This document shows positions 1 to 8,792 of a stretch of DNA of 39,870 bases, piece by piece. The first letter of the stretch is position 1; each line of letters opens with the position of its first letter. A program made the translations under genes and the position numbers. The notes beneath the pieces are model-generated. The model had not been told where the DNA came from. It did no database searches and saw only the letters and a program-made list of their open reading frames with translations. Location: contig NZ_LXEU01000012.1 in the NCBI RefSeq assembly GCF_001654985.1, positions 1 through 39,870 on the forward strand, read 5' to 3'. Source of the stretch: Kluyvera georgiana ATCC 51603 (GTDB lineage Bacteria > Pseudomonadota > Gammaproteobacteria > Enterobacterales > Enterobacteriaceae).

Positions 1-528
1 CCTCGTGCCGCGATCGCCTTGCGAGAAAATGAGCAAAACCAATGGATTGCCAGCGCGATGTCGCAGCAACTGGAGATGCCTGCGGAGGCGCTGTGTTTTG
101 ATTACCACCTGGCAGAGCCACAAGGCGACTGGAACGTTACCGCCGCGCAGCAGCGTGACGTCGCACGGCTACAGCATTTGTCACGCCGTCTGCGCCTTCA
201 GGTGGTCGCGATTACGCCGGATGCCTGTGCGCTGCGGGCTTTTATGCCGCAGCTAGCAGAAGCGGATACGGTGCTGCTGTGGCGCGACGACGCACAGTGG
301 CTCTGGGCCAGCCGGGAGCGATGGGGTAGCTGTGCGCTGCATGAGGTCGCCATGCTGGGGGAACGGCTGGGCATTACTTCGCCGCGGCTGGTGTGCTGCA
401 CGGCAGAGGAAACGCCATACCCTTATTTCGACCCCTGGAGTGCCATAACGCAAAAGCAGCCGCCGCTGCCGGTCTGTGGCGATGCTTTTGCGGTAGCGAT
501 TGGGCTGGCGATGGGAACGGTGATGTGA
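1..528 (+). CDS. hofM: HofM, PilM-like DNA-utilisation protein (5' end cut by window)
   Basis: This is the C-terminal part (about 175 residues) of a protein of roughly 260 residues in E. coli; the reading frame is open from base 1, so the true start lies outside the window. HofM is related to the actin-fold PilM proteins of type IV pilus and competence systems, which sit on the cytoplasmic side of the inner membrane and bind the PilN N-terminus. In E. coli hofM-hofQ is linked to the use of extracellular DNA as a nutrient. The stop codon overlaps the hofN start (ATGA at 525-528 region), indicating translational coupling. Identification rests mainly on position at the head of hofNOPQ; the fragment itself carries no short diagnostic motif I can name. 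Confidence 0.85.
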   Translation, partial: PRAAIALRENEQNQWIASAMSQQLEMPAEALCFDYHLAEPQGDWNVTAAQQRDVARLQHLSRRLRLQVVAITPDACALRAFMPQLAEADTVLLWRDDAQWLWASRERWGSCALHEVAMLGERLGITSPRLVCCTAEETPYPYFDPWSAITQKQPPLPVCGDAFAVAIGLAMGTVM

Positions 529-1064
529 TGATCCAGGCCGTAAACTTTCTACCATGGCGGCGGATCCGTTTTTATCAGCACCTTCGCCGCTGGGGCGCGG
601 GCGTAGCGATATGTTGGCTGTGTGGCGCCGTTATGGTGCTGTCCTGCTGGCTGAACGGAAAAGCGGTACAGGCGGTGAATGACATGCATATTGCTGCAGA
701 GCGGCAGATAGCCCAGCGGTTGATACTACGTGAACGTGAGCAGGCTGAACGGGAAAAGCAGAAGGTGCGGAATGCACAAAAACAGGCTCGCCGACAGGAA
801 ACACGCGCGTGGTCCGCCCGTCTCATGACGTTGGCAGAGGGTTTGCCTGCTCAAGCGTGGCTGAATGCGCTGGATTACCGTGACCATACGCTGTCGCTCT
901 CGGCAACGTTGACGCGTTTTCCTGCGCTGACGGAGCTTGAACATCGCCTGGAGACCGTGCCCGGTTTTCAGCCCGCGAAGCCGGGAAAAATTCAGCGTGA
1001 TAGCGCCGGACGTTGGCTGGTGCGCTTTCAGCTTAATGAGGAGAGAGCGCATGCGACTCCCTGA
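528..1064 (+). CDS. hofN: HofN, PilN-like inner-membrane assembly protein
   Basis: A protein of 178 residues with the PilN layout: a short cytoplasmic N-terminus (MIQAVNFLPWRR, the type of peptide that docks on PilM), one transmembrane segment at about residues 22-42, a charged helical stretch rich in E, R, Q and K at about 55-90 that looks like a coiled coil, and a C-terminal globular part. An upstream in-frame start at 393 exists, but the ATG at 528 overlaps the hofM stop and gives the expected PilN start. It should pair with HofO in the inner membrane. Its end overlaps hofO by 14 bases. DNA uptake as a role is known for the E. coli homologue and inferred here. Confidence 0.9.
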   Translation: MIQAVNFLPWRRIRFYQHLRRWGAGVAICWLCGAVMVLSCWLNGKAVQAVNDMHIAAERQIAQRLILREREQAEREKQKVRNAQKQARRQETRAWSARLMTLAEGLPAQAWLNALDYRDHTLSLSATLTRFPALTELEHRLETVPGFQPAKPGKIQRDSAGRWLVRFQLNEERAHATP

Positions 1065-1515
1065 TGGCTGGCGAGCGGTCTCAAGGCTGAACGCGCTGCG
1101 TCTCACCGGACTAATGGCGCTGCTGGCGGGCTGCGGGCTGTGCTTTTACATGATGAAGCAGGTCAACCTGACGTTCGAGAAAGGAAATGAAGCCCGCCAG
1201 CGGCAGCATGCGCAGTACGTGGCAGGGTGGCAGCGGCTGATGCCTCTGCGTGTCCTGCCTGAAGGGGCGGAGTCGGTTGTGCCCCCTGTCGTTGCATTCT
1301 CTCCGGCTGCGTTTCAGCAGGCTGGGGCCAAACTGGTGAGCTGGCAACCTTCCGACAAGGGTGGTGAGCTGGTGCTCGATACGCCGTGGCTGCAGGTTGT
1401 TAGCACCTTTTCGTTGCTGGCGGAGCGCGATATGCAGGTGGCTGCGTTTGCGCTAACTGGAGAAAACGGCACGCTGCGTTTCACCATGCGACTGGTGCAT
1501 GACGATGAACCTTAA
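1051..1515 (+). CDS. hofO: HofO, PilO-like inner-membrane assembly protein
   Basis: A protein of 154 residues with a short basic N-terminus, one membrane segment at about residues 17-34 and a periplasmic remainder, the bitopic design of PilO. The start at 1051 is chosen over a longer in-frame start at 937 because GAGGAGAGAG lies just upstream and because it leaves only a 14-base overlap with hofN. PilN and PilO form a periplasmic heterodimer in type IV pilus systems; by analogy HofN and HofO should do so. Sequence conservation in this family is low, so the name depends on architecture and gene order. Confidence 0.88.
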   Translation: MRLPDGWRAVSRLNALRLTGLMALLAGCGLCFYMMKQVNLTFEKGNEARQRQHAQYVAGWQRLMPLRVLPEGAESVVPPVVAFSPAAFQQAGAKLVSWQPSDKGGELVLDTPWLQVVSTFSLLAERDMQVAAFALTGENGTLRFTMRLVHDDEP

Positions 1516-1903
1516 GCGCTTACCCAGCATTCTCCTCGTGGTTCCGCTGCTTTGCGGTCTGCGCGATCCCTTTGCGCCAGTCGATGATCCCTGCCACAGC
1601 GCGCAGCTCAATCTCTGGCGCTATCGTGGAGCGATTGCCATGGATGGGCGGACGATTGGCCTCGTTCAGCGCGATGACGAGGTATGGCAACGTCTGGAAA
1701 ACGACACCGTACTGAACACCGGGTGGCGCGTAACGACCCTCACGCCGGATGAGCTGACGGTGGATGTTGGCACGGGCTGCGAGCCGCAGCGCTGGCAATG
1801 GAAAAGAGAAGGAACGACCCATAATGAAAAGGATAAGTCTGCTGATACTGCTGCTTCTGCCGCTGCTAAGTTCGGCGAAAAACGTCACGCTGGTGGTGGA
1901 TGA
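1505..1903 (+). CDS. hofP: HofP, PilP-like protein
   Basis: A protein of about 132 residues with a hydrophobic N-terminal segment (residues 6-18) followed by LRDPF, the signature junction of PilP proteins, then a small beta-rich domain (YRGAIAMDGRTIGLVQRDD). PilP links the inner-membrane PilN-PilO pair to the secretin PilQ; HofP should link HofNO to HofQ. The ATG at 1505 (MNLKR) aligns with the E. coli start; an alternative start lies six bases upstream at 1499. The start overlaps the end of hofO. The last 80 bases also encode the HofQ signal peptide in another frame, an arrangement that I recall as shared with E. coli. Confidence 0.88.
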   Translation: MNLKRLPSILLVVPLLCGLRDPFAPVDDPCHSAQLNLWRYRGAIAMDGRTIGLVQRDDEVWQRLENDTVLNTGWRVTTLTPDELTVDVGTGCEPQRWQWKREGTTHNEKDKSADTAASAAAKFGEKRHAGGG

Positions 1904-3053
1904 CGTGCCGGTGGCACAGGTGCTGCAAAGCCTGGCCGACCTTGAGCAGAAAAATCTGGTGATTGCCCCCGACGTACAGGGCTCGCTCTCGCTTCAGCTG
2001 CGCAACCTGCCGTGGAAGCAGGCGCTACAGACGGTGATCACCAGCAGTGAGCTGGTGCTGAATCAGGAAGGAGGCGTGCTCTATGTCTATTCGCAGCGCT
2101 GGCGTGAAGAGAAGCAGGCCCGAGCGCTGGCGGAACAAACGCGGCGTCAGCAGAGGCTGCCGCTGAGCCACAGTAGCATCGTGCTGCACTATGCCGATGC
2201 CGGTGAGCTGGCAAAGTCAGGAGGCAAACTACTGAGTGCGCGTGGGACGTTGACCGTCGATAAACGGACTAACCGCCTGATTGTCCGTGACGATAGCGAA
2301 CATCTGCCGGCGTTCAGCGCCTGGGCGAAGGAGATGGATATTCCCGTCGGTCAGGTTGAGCTGGCTGCGCATATTGTCACCATTAATGAAACCAGCCTGC
2401 GTGAGCTGGGGGTGAAGTGGAGCCTTGCGGATGCGGACGGTGTGGTTGGTGCAGGAAAAATCACTACGTTGAGCAGCGATCTCTCGGTCGCTGACGCCAC
2501 CACTCGCGCCGGGTTCAACATTGGTCGCATCAATGGTCGGCTGCTTGAGCTGGAGCTTTCCGCCCTGGAGCAGAAACAGAAGGTGGATATTATCGCCAGC
2601 CCGCGCCTGCTGGCCTCGCACCTCCAGCCCGCCAGCATCAAACAGGGGAGTGAAATTCCTTATCAGGTCTCGAGTGGGGAAAGCGGCGCAACGTCGGTTG
2701 AATTTAAAGAGGCCGTGCTGGGCATGGAAGTGACGCCAACGGTGTTACAGAACGGTCGCGTGCGGCTGAAGCTGCACATCAGCGAAAACATGCCGGGCCA
2801 GGTGCTGCAACAGGCGGATGGCGAAGTGTTAGCGATCGATAAGCAAGAGATTGAAACTCAAGTGGAAGTGAAGAGCGGTGAAACGCTGGCGTTAGGCGGT
2901 ATTTTTTCCCAAAAGAATAAAAACGCCAGCGACAGCGTGCCTTTTCTTGGGGATATTCCGTTGCTGGGCCATCTTTTTCGCCGAGATGGTAAGGATAATG
3001 AACGACGTGAACTGGTGGTGTTTATCACGCCACGTATTATTTCTGCGCAATAG
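1824..3053 (+). CDS. hofQ: HofQ, outer-membrane secretin of the DNA-uptake apparatus
   Basis: A protein of 409 residues (412 in E. coli) with an N-terminal signal peptide ending near residue 18, a secretin N-terminal region, and the C-terminal secretin domain (about residues 190-409). The core signatures SGESGATSVEFKEAVLGMEV and VKSGETLALGGIF and the terminal RRELVVFITPR are clear. Secretins form multimeric outer-membrane channels; HofQ is the ComE/PilQ-type pore thought to admit DNA. The ATG at 1824 is used because it starts the signal peptide directly; it lies inside hofP, 80 bases before the hofP stop. Last gene of the operon. Confidence 0.95.
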   Translation: MKRISLLILLLLPLLSSAKNVTLVVDDVPVAQVLQSLADLEQKNLVIAPDVQGSLSLQLRNLPWKQALQTVITSSELVLNQEGGVLYVYSQRWREEKQARALAEQTRRQQRLPLSHSSIVLHYADAGELAKSGGKLLSARGTLTVDKRTNRLIVRDDSEHLPAFSAWAKEMDIPVGQVELAAHIVTINETSLRELGVKWSLADADGVVGAGKITTLSSDLSVADATTRAGFNIGRINGRLLELELSALEQKQKVDIIASPRLLASHLQPASIKQGSEIPYQVSSGESGATSVEFKEAVLGMEVTPTVLQNGRVRLKLHISENMPGQVLQQADGEVLAIDKQEIETQVEVKSGETLALGGIFSQKNKNASDSVPFLGDIPLLGHLFRRDGKDNERRELVVFITPRIISAQ

Positions 3054-3333
3054 CAGAGAAGAATCAGGCGAATTTCAGTGGGAAGGCGTGTCCCGAGTTT
3101 GACGTGGGGCCAGATTTAGCATACAAGGAGTACCGATTTGAGTGTCAGTACGCACCGCTCCTTCTCCTGTAGTCTGCTGATTTAATCTGTTGCCAAACCA
3201 GCCGGAGTATTGAGATAATTTTCAGTCTGACTCTCGCTCTATTGCATAAGAGGTTTCAGTTCATGTCCTGCGACGCGCGATGTTCTGCGGCGCGGATTTA
3301 TCATTAACGAATAGTCTTAGTAGTACCAAAAAA
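3054..3333 (+). promoter_or_regulatory. hofQ-aroK intergenic leader with candidate aroK promoter
   Basis: No ORF of note in these 280 bases. A good sigma-70 candidate is TTGACG at 3099-3104 and TACAAG at 3122-3127 with a 17-base spacer (5/6 and 4/6 matches). This would give a leader of about 200 nucleotides before aroK. I see no clear Shine-Dalgarno sequence just before the aroK ATG; the bases are an A-run. In E. coli the aroK-aroB-damX-dam-rpe-gph-trpS group is driven from promoters in the matching gap. Promoter position is inference from consensus only. Confidence 0.5.
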
Positions 3334-3855
3334 ATGGCAGAGAAACGCAATATCTTTCTGGTTGGGCCCATGGGTGCCGGAAAAAGCACCATTGGGCGCC
3401 AGCTGGCTCAACAGCTCAATATGGAATTTTACGATTCTGATCAAGAGATTGAGAAACGAACAGGCGCTGACGTGGGCTGGGTCTTTGATGTCGAAGGCGA
3501 AGAAGGTTTCCGTGACCGCGAAGAAAAAATCATCAATGAGTTAACGGAAAAGCAGGGTATTGTTCTGGCAACAGGCGGTGGCTCTGTAAAATCACGTGAA
3601 ACGCGCAATCGTCTCTCCGCTCGTGGTGTTGTCGTCTACCTGGAAACGACCATTGAAAAACAGCTAGCGCGCACCCAGCGTGACAAAAAACGCCCGCTGC
3701 TGCAGGTCGAAACGCCGCCGCGTGAAGTGCTCGAGGCGCTGGCTGACGAACGTAATCCGCTGTACGAAGAGATTGCCGACGTCACTATTCGCACTGACGA
3801 TCAAAGCGCAAAAGTTGTCGCCAACCAGATTATCCATATGCTGGAAAGCAACTAA
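3334..3855 (+). CDS. aroK: Shikimate kinase I
   Basis: A cytoplasmic kinase of 173 residues, the same length as in E. coli, that phosphorylates shikimate to shikimate 3-phosphate with ATP in the pathway to chorismate. Visible motifs: the Walker A loop GPMGAGKST (about residues 11-19), the DSD of the shikimate-binding domain (about 32-34), the GGGSV motif near residue 79, and the lid region QRDKKRPLL. The start at 3334 (MAEKRNIF) matches the family; the in-frame extension to 3280 lacks support. It is followed after 58 bases by aroB, a gene of the same pathway. A near-identity with E. coli AroK is evident. Confidence 0.97.
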   Translation: MAEKRNIFLVGPMGAGKSTIGRQLAQQLNMEFYDSDQEIEKRTGADVGWVFDVEGEEGFRDREEKIINELTEKQGIVLATGGGSVKSRETRNRLSARGVVVYLETTIEKQLARTQRDKKRPLLQVETPPREVLEALADERNPLYEEIADVTIRTDDQSAKVVANQIIHMLESN

Positions 3856-3913
3856 TACTGGCCAGAAAAGTAGAACGCCAGCGAATATAAGTCACTAAGG
3901 TGGACGTCGCGTT

Positions 3914-5008
3914 ATGGAGAGGCTTACAGTAACTCTCGGGGAACGTAGTTACCCGATTACCATCGCGGCTGGTTTGTTTAACGATCCAGCTTCCTTCTTA
4001 CCGCTCAAGTCTGGCGATCAGGTTATGCTGGTCACCAACGAAACGCTGGCACCGCTTTATCTGGACCAGGTTCGAACCGTGCTCGAGCAGGCTGGCGTGA
4101 AGGTTGATAGCGTCATTCTGCCGGACGGCGAACAGTACAAAAGCCTGGCTGTGATGGATACCGTCTTCACCGCGCTTCTGCAAAAACCGCACGGTCGTGA
4201 TACCACTCTTGTCGCCCTGGGCGGCGGCGTGATTGGCGACTTAACCGGTTTTGCCGCGGCGAGCTATCAGCGCGGCGTGCGCTTTATCCAGGTGCCTACC
4301 ACTCTGCTTTCGCAGGTGGACTCTTCGGTTGGCGGCAAAACTGCGGTCAACCATCCTCTCGGCAAAAATATGATCGGCGCATTCTGGCAGCCAGCCTCCG
4401 TGGTGGTTGACCTGAATTGCCTGAAAACATTGCCGAAACGCGAGCTCTCTTCCGGCCTGGCTGAAGTCATTAAGTACGGCATCATTCTGGATGCACCGTT
4501 CTTCGAATGGCTGGAAAACAACATTGATGCGCTGATGGCGCTGGATGAAAAAGCGATGGCGTACTGTATTCGCCGTTGTTGTGAGCTGAAAGCCGATGTT
4601 GTCGCAGCCGACGAGCGCGAAACCGGGTTACGTGCTTTACTCAATCTTGGGCATACGTTTGGCCATGCTATTGAAGCCGAAATGGGCTACGGCAACTGGC
4701 TGCACGGTGAGGCCGTGGCGGCAGGTATGGTGATGGCAGCGCATGCCGCTGAGCGACTGGGTCAATTTGACGCCCAGGATACTCAGCGTATCATCGCGCT
4801 GCTCAAACGTGCGGGTCTGCCGGTTACCGGTCCGCAGGAGATGACGGCGCAAGCCTATCTGCCGCATATGCTGCGAGATAAAAAAGTCCTGGCTGGCGAA
4901 ATGCGCTTAGTGCTGCCGTTGGCTATCGGGAAAAGTGAGGTACGCGGTGGCGTATCCCACGATGTGGTTCTTGGCGCTATTGCTGATACTCAGCAGGCGC
5001 AACTATAA
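3914..5008 (+). CDS. aroB: 3-dehydroquinate synthase
   Basis: A protein of 364 residues (362 in E. coli) that converts 3-deoxy-D-arabino-heptulosonate 7-phosphate to 3-dehydroquinate, the second step of the shikimate pathway, using NAD and a divalent metal. Visible signatures: [31 protein letters not shown] (NAD-binding glycine-rich loop), [29 protein letters not shown], and the metal-binding [15 protein letters not shown] and NWLHGEAVA histidines. It lies between aroK and damX in the same direction. A small G+C stem-loop follows the gene. Confidence 0.97.
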   Translation: MERLTVTLGERSYPITIAAGLFNDPASFLPLKSGDQVMLVTNETLAPLYLDQVRTVLEQAGVKVDSVILPDGEQYKSLAVMDTVFTALLQKPHGRDTTLVALGGGVIGDLTGFAAASYQRGVRFIQVPTTLLSQVDSSVGGKTAVNHPLGKNMIGAFWQPASVVVDLNCLKTLPKRELSSGLAEVIKYGIILDAPFFEWLENNIDALMALDEKAMAYCIRRCCELKADVVAADERETGLRALLNLGHTFGHAIEAEMGYGNWLHGEAVAAGMVMAAHAAERLGQFDAQDTQRIIALLKRAGLPVTGPQEMTAQAYLPHMLRDKKVLAGEMRLVLPLAIGKSEVRGGVSHDVVLGAIADTQQAQL

Positions 5009-5019
5009 GAAAGGTCTAG

Positions 5020-5033
5020 CCGCGTTCGCGCGG
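5020..5033 (+). other. Small stem-loop after aroB
   Basis: A 5-bp stem CCGCG/CGCGG closed by a TTCG loop, followed by TGTTTTA. It may act as a weak processing or attenuation signal between aroB and damX. The stem is short and the T-run poor, so a full terminator is unlikely; the downstream genes are expected to be cotranscribed. Confidence 0.4.
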
Positions 5034-5092
5034 TGTTTTAACTTCAGGTGATGTGCAATTGTCGTGGCATAAGCCTTTTAGTGGGGTGTTAA

Positions 5093-6376
5093 ATGGATGA
5101 ATTTAAACCAGAAGACGAGCTGAAACCCGATCCCAGCGATCGTCGTACTGGTCGCTCTCGTCAATCTTCCGATCGTGACAACGAGCCACAGATCAACTTT
5201 GATGATGTGGATCTTGATGCGGATGAGCGTCGTCCGTCCCGTAGTCGCAAAGCACGTGAAGAAATTGAACCGGAAGACGAATACGAGGACTCTGACCCAT
5301 CCGATGAGGATGATGCAGAAGAAGTCGTAGAGCGCCGCCCGCGTAAACGTAAAAATGTCGCGCCGCGTAAGCCTGCTTCTCGTCAGTACATCATGATGGG
5401 GCTGGGCGTCGTGGTGCTGCTGGTGCTGATCGTCGGCATCGGTTCGGCATTGAAAGCCCCGTCTTCAAACGATCAGAGTGCTTCTGCTGAGAAGAGTATT
5501 TCTCTGTCTGGCGGCGATAATGTCGATCAGGCCAATGTGAGCCAGAGCCAGCCTGCGCCGGAAGCGAACCAGCAGCAGGACGTTTCTCTGCCGCCTATCT
5601 CCTCTACGCCGACCCAGGGTCAGCAAACCGCTGCGCCGGATGGACAGCAGCGCGTAGAAGTACAGGGCGATCTGAATAATGCGCTGACTCAGCAGCAGGG
5701 CCAGATTGATGACGCCGTGGTCAATTCCACGCTGCCGACCGAACCTGCGACCGTCGCTCCTATCCGTAACGGTGCGCGTCCGGCGGTAACGGCACCGGAA
5801 ACCCCGCGTCAGACTGCGACCGCTCCGCGTCCGGAACGTAAGCACACGGTCATCGAAGCCAAACCGCAGCCGGTTGCCCCTGCGAAAACGCAGACGACGA
5901 CGGCACAAAGCAAACCTGCTGAAGCGAAGCCGGTGACGACTGCGCCGAAGCAAACCGTAACGGCCGCAACGCCTGCGCCGACTAAAGCGCCGGCAGCTGA
6001 AACGGCGAAACCAGCGACTACCACCACCACTGCACCTGCAGCTACCGCCGCCGCGACGGCAGCCCCTGCAGCGGCAACCGGTAAATCCGCTGGCGATGTC
6101 GGTTCGTTGAAATCAGCTTCAGGCTCGCACTACACGCTGCAACTCAGTTCCTCTTCTAACTACGACAACCTGAACGGTTGGGCGAAGAAAGAGAACCTGA
6201 AAAACTACGTGGTGTATGAAACCTCTCGTAACGGCCAGCCGTGGTATGTTCTGGTCAGCGGTATCTACGCATCGAAAGATGATGCCAAACGCGCCGTGAC
6301 CACGCTGCCAGCCGACGTACAGGCGAAAAACCCGTGGGCGAAACCGCTGCATCAGGTTCAATCGGATCTGAAGTAA
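5093..6376 (+). CDS. damX: DamX, SPOR-domain cell-division protein
   Basis: A bitopic membrane protein of 427 residues (428 in E. coli). The N-terminus (1-97) is cytoplasmic and highly charged with acidic and arginine-rich runs. One transmembrane segment spans about 99-119. A long periplasmic linker (about 125-340) is low-complexity, rich in Ala, Pro, Thr and Gln. The C-terminal SPOR domain (about 342-427, starting [12 protein letters not shown]) binds denuded peptidoglycan glycan strands and brings DamX to the septum. DamX overproduction inhibits division in E. coli. It sits between aroB and dam, as in E. coli. The linker is the least conserved part. Confidence 0.95.
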   Translation: MDEFKPEDELKPDPSDRRTGRSRQSSDRDNEPQINFDDVDLDADERRPSRSRKAREEIEPEDEYEDSDPSDEDDAEEVVERRPRKRKNVAPRKPASRQYIMMGLGVVVLLVLIVGIGSALKAPSSNDQSASAEKSISLSGGDNVDQANVSQSQPAPEANQQQDVSLPPISSTPTQGQQTAAPDGQQRVEVQGDLNNALTQQQGQIDDAVVNSTLPTEPATVAPIRNGARPAVTAPETPRQTATAPRPERKHTVIEAKPQPVAPAKTQTTTAQSKPAEAKPVTTAPKQTVTAATPAPTKAPAAETAKPATTTTTAPAATAAATAAPAAATGKSAGDVGSLKSASGSHYTLQLSSSSNYDNLNGWAKKENLKNYVVYETSRNGQPWYVLVSGIYASKDDAKRAVTTLPADVQAKNPWAKPLHQVQSDLK

Positions 6377-6395
6377 TCGCCGTTTCGTTAGCAAC

Positions 6396-6429
6396 CGCCC
6401 CGTTTGTACCATTGGGTATGAGCGGGGCG
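6396..6429 (+). other. Stem-loop between damX and dam
   Basis: CGCCCCG at 6396-6402 pairs with CGGGGCG at 6423-6429, with an inner TACC/GGTA stem (6407-6410 with 6415-6418). There is no T-run behind it, so an mRNA-stabilising or processing structure in the operon is more likely than a terminator. Confidence 0.5.
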
Positions 6430-6493
6430 TAGAAGCGCAGGATGCTGTCGGAGCTTTCTCCACAGCCGGAGAGAGTGTAAGTAGTCAGGCCGC

Positions 6494-7327
6494 ATGAAAA
6501 AAAATCGCGCTTTTTTGAAATGGGCAGGGGGGAAGTACCCGCTGCTCGATGAAATTCAAGGCCATCTGCCGAAAGGTGATTGCCTGGTTGAACCCTTCGT
6601 TGGTGCTGGATCGGTATTCCTGAATACCGATTTTTCGCGTTATATTCTGGCTGATATCAACAGCGACCTCATTGAGCTCTATAAAATCGTTAAAACACGC
6701 GCCGATGAGTACGTTGAGCAATCGCGGGCGCTGTTTGTGCCCGAGACCAATAGCGCCGAGCGCTACTATCAGTTCCGCGAAGAGTTTAATGCCAGCACCG
6801 ACCTGTTCCGTCGCGCGGTGCTGTTTTTGTACCTTAACCGCCACGGCTACAATGGCCTGTGTCGTTACAACCTGCGCGGTGAGTTTAACGTCCCGTTTGG
6901 GCGCTATAAGAGACCTTACTTCCCGGAAGCCGAGCTGCGTCACTTTGCCGAGAAAGCGCAAAATGCCGAGTTCTACTGCGAGTCTTATGAAGACTGTATG
7001 AAGCGCGCCGGGAAGAATGCCGTGGTCTACTGTGACCCGCCGTACGCGCCGCTGTCGGCGACGGCGAATTTTACGGCCTACCACACCAACAGCTTTAGCC
7101 TACAGCAGCAGGAGGTTCTGGCGCAGAAAGCTGAAGAACTGATGGCGAAGCGAATACCGGTGCTTATCTCAAACCACCGTACGCCGCTAACGCTGGAATG
7201 GTATAAAAACGCAACGCAGATGCACGTCGTGAAGGTCCGACGCAGCATTAGCCGCAACGGCGGCACGCGTAAAAAGGTGGACGAGCTGCTCGCGCTGTAT
7301 CGCCCGCCGGATAAAAAACAACGTTAA
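6494..7327 (+). CDS. dam: DNA adenine methyltransferase (GATC)
   Basis: A protein of 277 residues (278 in E. coli). Dam transfers methyl from S-adenosylmethionine to the adenine N6 of GATC and serves mismatch repair, replication timing and gene regulation. Visible motifs: FLKWAGGKYPLL near the N-terminus and VEPFVGAGSVF (AdoMet-binding motif I), LADINSDLI, and the catalytic DPPY at residues 181-184. The target-recognition region (RHGYNGLCRYN) is conserved, which marks it as the housekeeping Dam rather than a phage relative. An SD-like GGAGAGAG lies upstream. In E. coli it is transcribed with damX and rpe. Confidence 0.97.
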   Translation: MKKNRAFLKWAGGKYPLLDEIQGHLPKGDCLVEPFVGAGSVFLNTDFSRYILADINSDLIELYKIVKTRADEYVEQSRALFVPETNSAERYYQFREEFNASTDLFRRAVLFLYLNRHGYNGLCRYNLRGEFNVPFGRYKRPYFPEAELRHFAEKAQNAEFYCESYEDCMKRAGKNAVVYCDPPYAPLSATANFTAYHTNSFSLQQQEVLAQKAEELMAKRIPVLISNHRTPLTLEWYKNATQMHVVKVRRSISRNGGTRKKVDELLALYRPPDKKQR

Positions 7328-7360
7328 AGACCCTAATGGATAGGCTCTGAGGAGATGCGG

Positions 7361-8038
7361 ATGAAACAGTACCTGATTGCCCCTTCAATTTTGTCGGCCG
7401 ACTTTGCCCGCCTGGGGGAAGATACGGCGCGTGCGCTGGCCGCCGGGGCGGATGTGGTTCATTTCGATGTTATGGATAACCATTACGTGCCGAACCTGAC
7501 CATCGGGCCGATGGTGCTGAAAGCGCTGCGTGACTACGGTATCACCGCCCCTATCGATGTACACCTGATGGTGAAGCCGGTGGACCGCCTGGTTCCGGAC
7601 TTCGCCGCCGCAGGTGCCAGCATCATCACCTTTCACCCGGAAGCCTCCGAGCACGTTGACCGCACGCTGCAGCTGATCAAAGAGCAAGGCTGCAAAGCGG
7701 GGCTGGTGTTGAACCCGGCCACGCCGCTGAGCTATCTCGACTACGTGATGGATAAGCTGGACGTCATTCTGCTGATGTCGGTGAACCCAGGCTTTGGCGG
7801 TCAGTCCTTTATTCCGCACACGCTGGATAAGCTGCGTGAAGTGCGTCGCCGTATTGATGAATCTGGCTATGACATCCGTCTTGAAGTCGACGGCGGTGTT
7901 AAAGTGAACAACATTAGTGAAATCGCGGCGGCGGGAGCAGATATGTTCGTTGCCGGTTCGGCGATTTTTGGTCAACCTGACTACAAAAAAGTCATTGATG
8001 AAATGCGCAGTGAGCTGGCAAAGGTAAGTCATGGATAA
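7361..8038 (+). CDS. rpe: Ribulose-phosphate 3-epimerase
   Basis: A TIM-barrel enzyme of 225 residues that interconverts D-ribulose 5-phosphate and D-xylulose 5-phosphate in the pentose phosphate pathway. Metal and catalytic residues are visible in VVHFDVMDN (His34, Asp36) and IDVHLMV (His68), with the phosphate-binding glycine loops [12 protein letters not shown] and VDGGV. Two ATGs are possible, 7355 and 7361. The ribosome-binding site GGAG at 7351-7354 would directly touch the first but lies six bases from the second, so 7361 is chosen; it also gives the E. coli length. Its stop overlaps gph by eight bases. Confidence 0.97.
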   Translation: MKQYLIAPSILSADFARLGEDTARALAAGADVVHFDVMDNHYVPNLTIGPMVLKALRDYGITAPIDVHLMVKPVDRLVPDFAAAGASIITFHPEASEHVDRTLQLIKEQGCKAGLVLNPATPLSYLDYVMDKLDVILLMSVNPGFGGQSFIPHTLDKLREVRRRIDESGYDIRLEVDGGVKVNNISEIAAAGADMFVAGSAIFGQPDYKKVIDEMRSELAKVSHG

Positions 8039-8792
8039 ATTGCAAAGCATTCGCGGCGTCGCGTTTGACCTCGATGGGACGTTAGTCGATAGCGCACCGG
8101 GGCTGACGGCGGCGGTGGATAGCGCGTTGTACGCGCTGGAACTACCGGTTGCCGGTGAAGACCGCGTGGTCACCTGGATTGGCAACGGTGCCGATATTCT
8201 GATGGAGCGGGCGCTCAACTGGGCCCGTCAGGAGCGTGCTACCCAGCGTGCGGCGCAGAGGAAACCGTCCGTCGATAGCCACGATATTCCTCAGGATGAG
8301 CAGCTTCGCGTGCTGCGTCGCCTGTTCGATCGTTATTACGCTGAATTCGCAGAAGAAGGTAGCTTCCTGTTCCCGCACGTTGAGCAGACGTTGGCTGCGC
8401 TGCACGCCAGTGGCCTGCCGCTGGCGGTGGTGACCAACAAGCCGACGCCTTTCGTGGCGCCGATTCTGGCATCGTTGGGCATCGACGGCTATTTCTCCGC
8501 GGTGATTGGCGGCGATGATGTGCAAAACAAAAAGCCGCATCCGGAGCCGCTGCTGAAGGTCGCTGAGACGCTCTCCATTACGCCGGAAGCGCTGCTGTTT
8601 GTTGGCGATTCACGCAACGATATTCAGGCCGCAAAAGCGGCGGGCTGCGCCTGCGTCGGCCTGACCTACGGCTATAACTATGGCGAAGCCATCGCGCTCA
8701 GCGAGCCGGACGTTGTCTTCGACCACTTTAACCAACTTTTGCCCGCTCTTGGGCTTCCGAACAGTGAAAATCAGGAATCAGAACATGACTAA
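8031..8792 (+). CDS. gph: Phosphoglycolate phosphatase
   Basis: A HAD-superfamily phosphatase of 253 residues (252 in E. coli). It hydrolyses 2-phosphoglycolate, which arises from repair of 3'-phosphoglycolate DNA ends. Motif [11 protein letters not shown] holds the nucleophile Asp13 and acid/base Asp15; motif II is VVTNKP; the lysine of motif III is in KKPHPEPLL; motif IV is [16 protein letters not shown]. The cap domain contains a stretch [10 protein letters not shown]. The gene overlaps rpe by eight bases and trpS by eight bases, consistent with coupled translation. Confidence 0.96.
   Translation: MDKLQSIRGVAFDLDGTLVDSAPGLTAAVDSALYALELPVAGEDRVVTWIGNGADILMERALNWARQERATQRAAQRKPSVDSHDIPQDEQLRVLRRLFDRYYAEFAEEGSFLFPHVEQTLAALHASGLPLAVVTNKPTPFVAPILASLGIDGYFSAVIGGDDVQNKKPHPEPLLKVAETLSITPEALLFVGDSRNDIQAAKAAGCACVGLTYGYNYGEAIALSEPDVVFDHFNQLLPALGLPNSENQESEHD

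Noticed and set aside
3120-3330. A possible small RNA or leader peptide gene before aroK
   Set aside because: No convincing intrinsic terminator or short ORF with ribosome-binding site; the simplest reading is an mRNA leader.
5873-6110. Repetitive Ala/Thr/Pro coding sequence in damX as a possible tandem repeat or insertion
   Set aside because: A low-complexity linker is normal for DamX and total length equals that of E. coli.
7385-8218. A 277-residue minus-strand open frame over rpe and gph
   Set aside because: It covers two certain genes on the other strand and contains no family motif.
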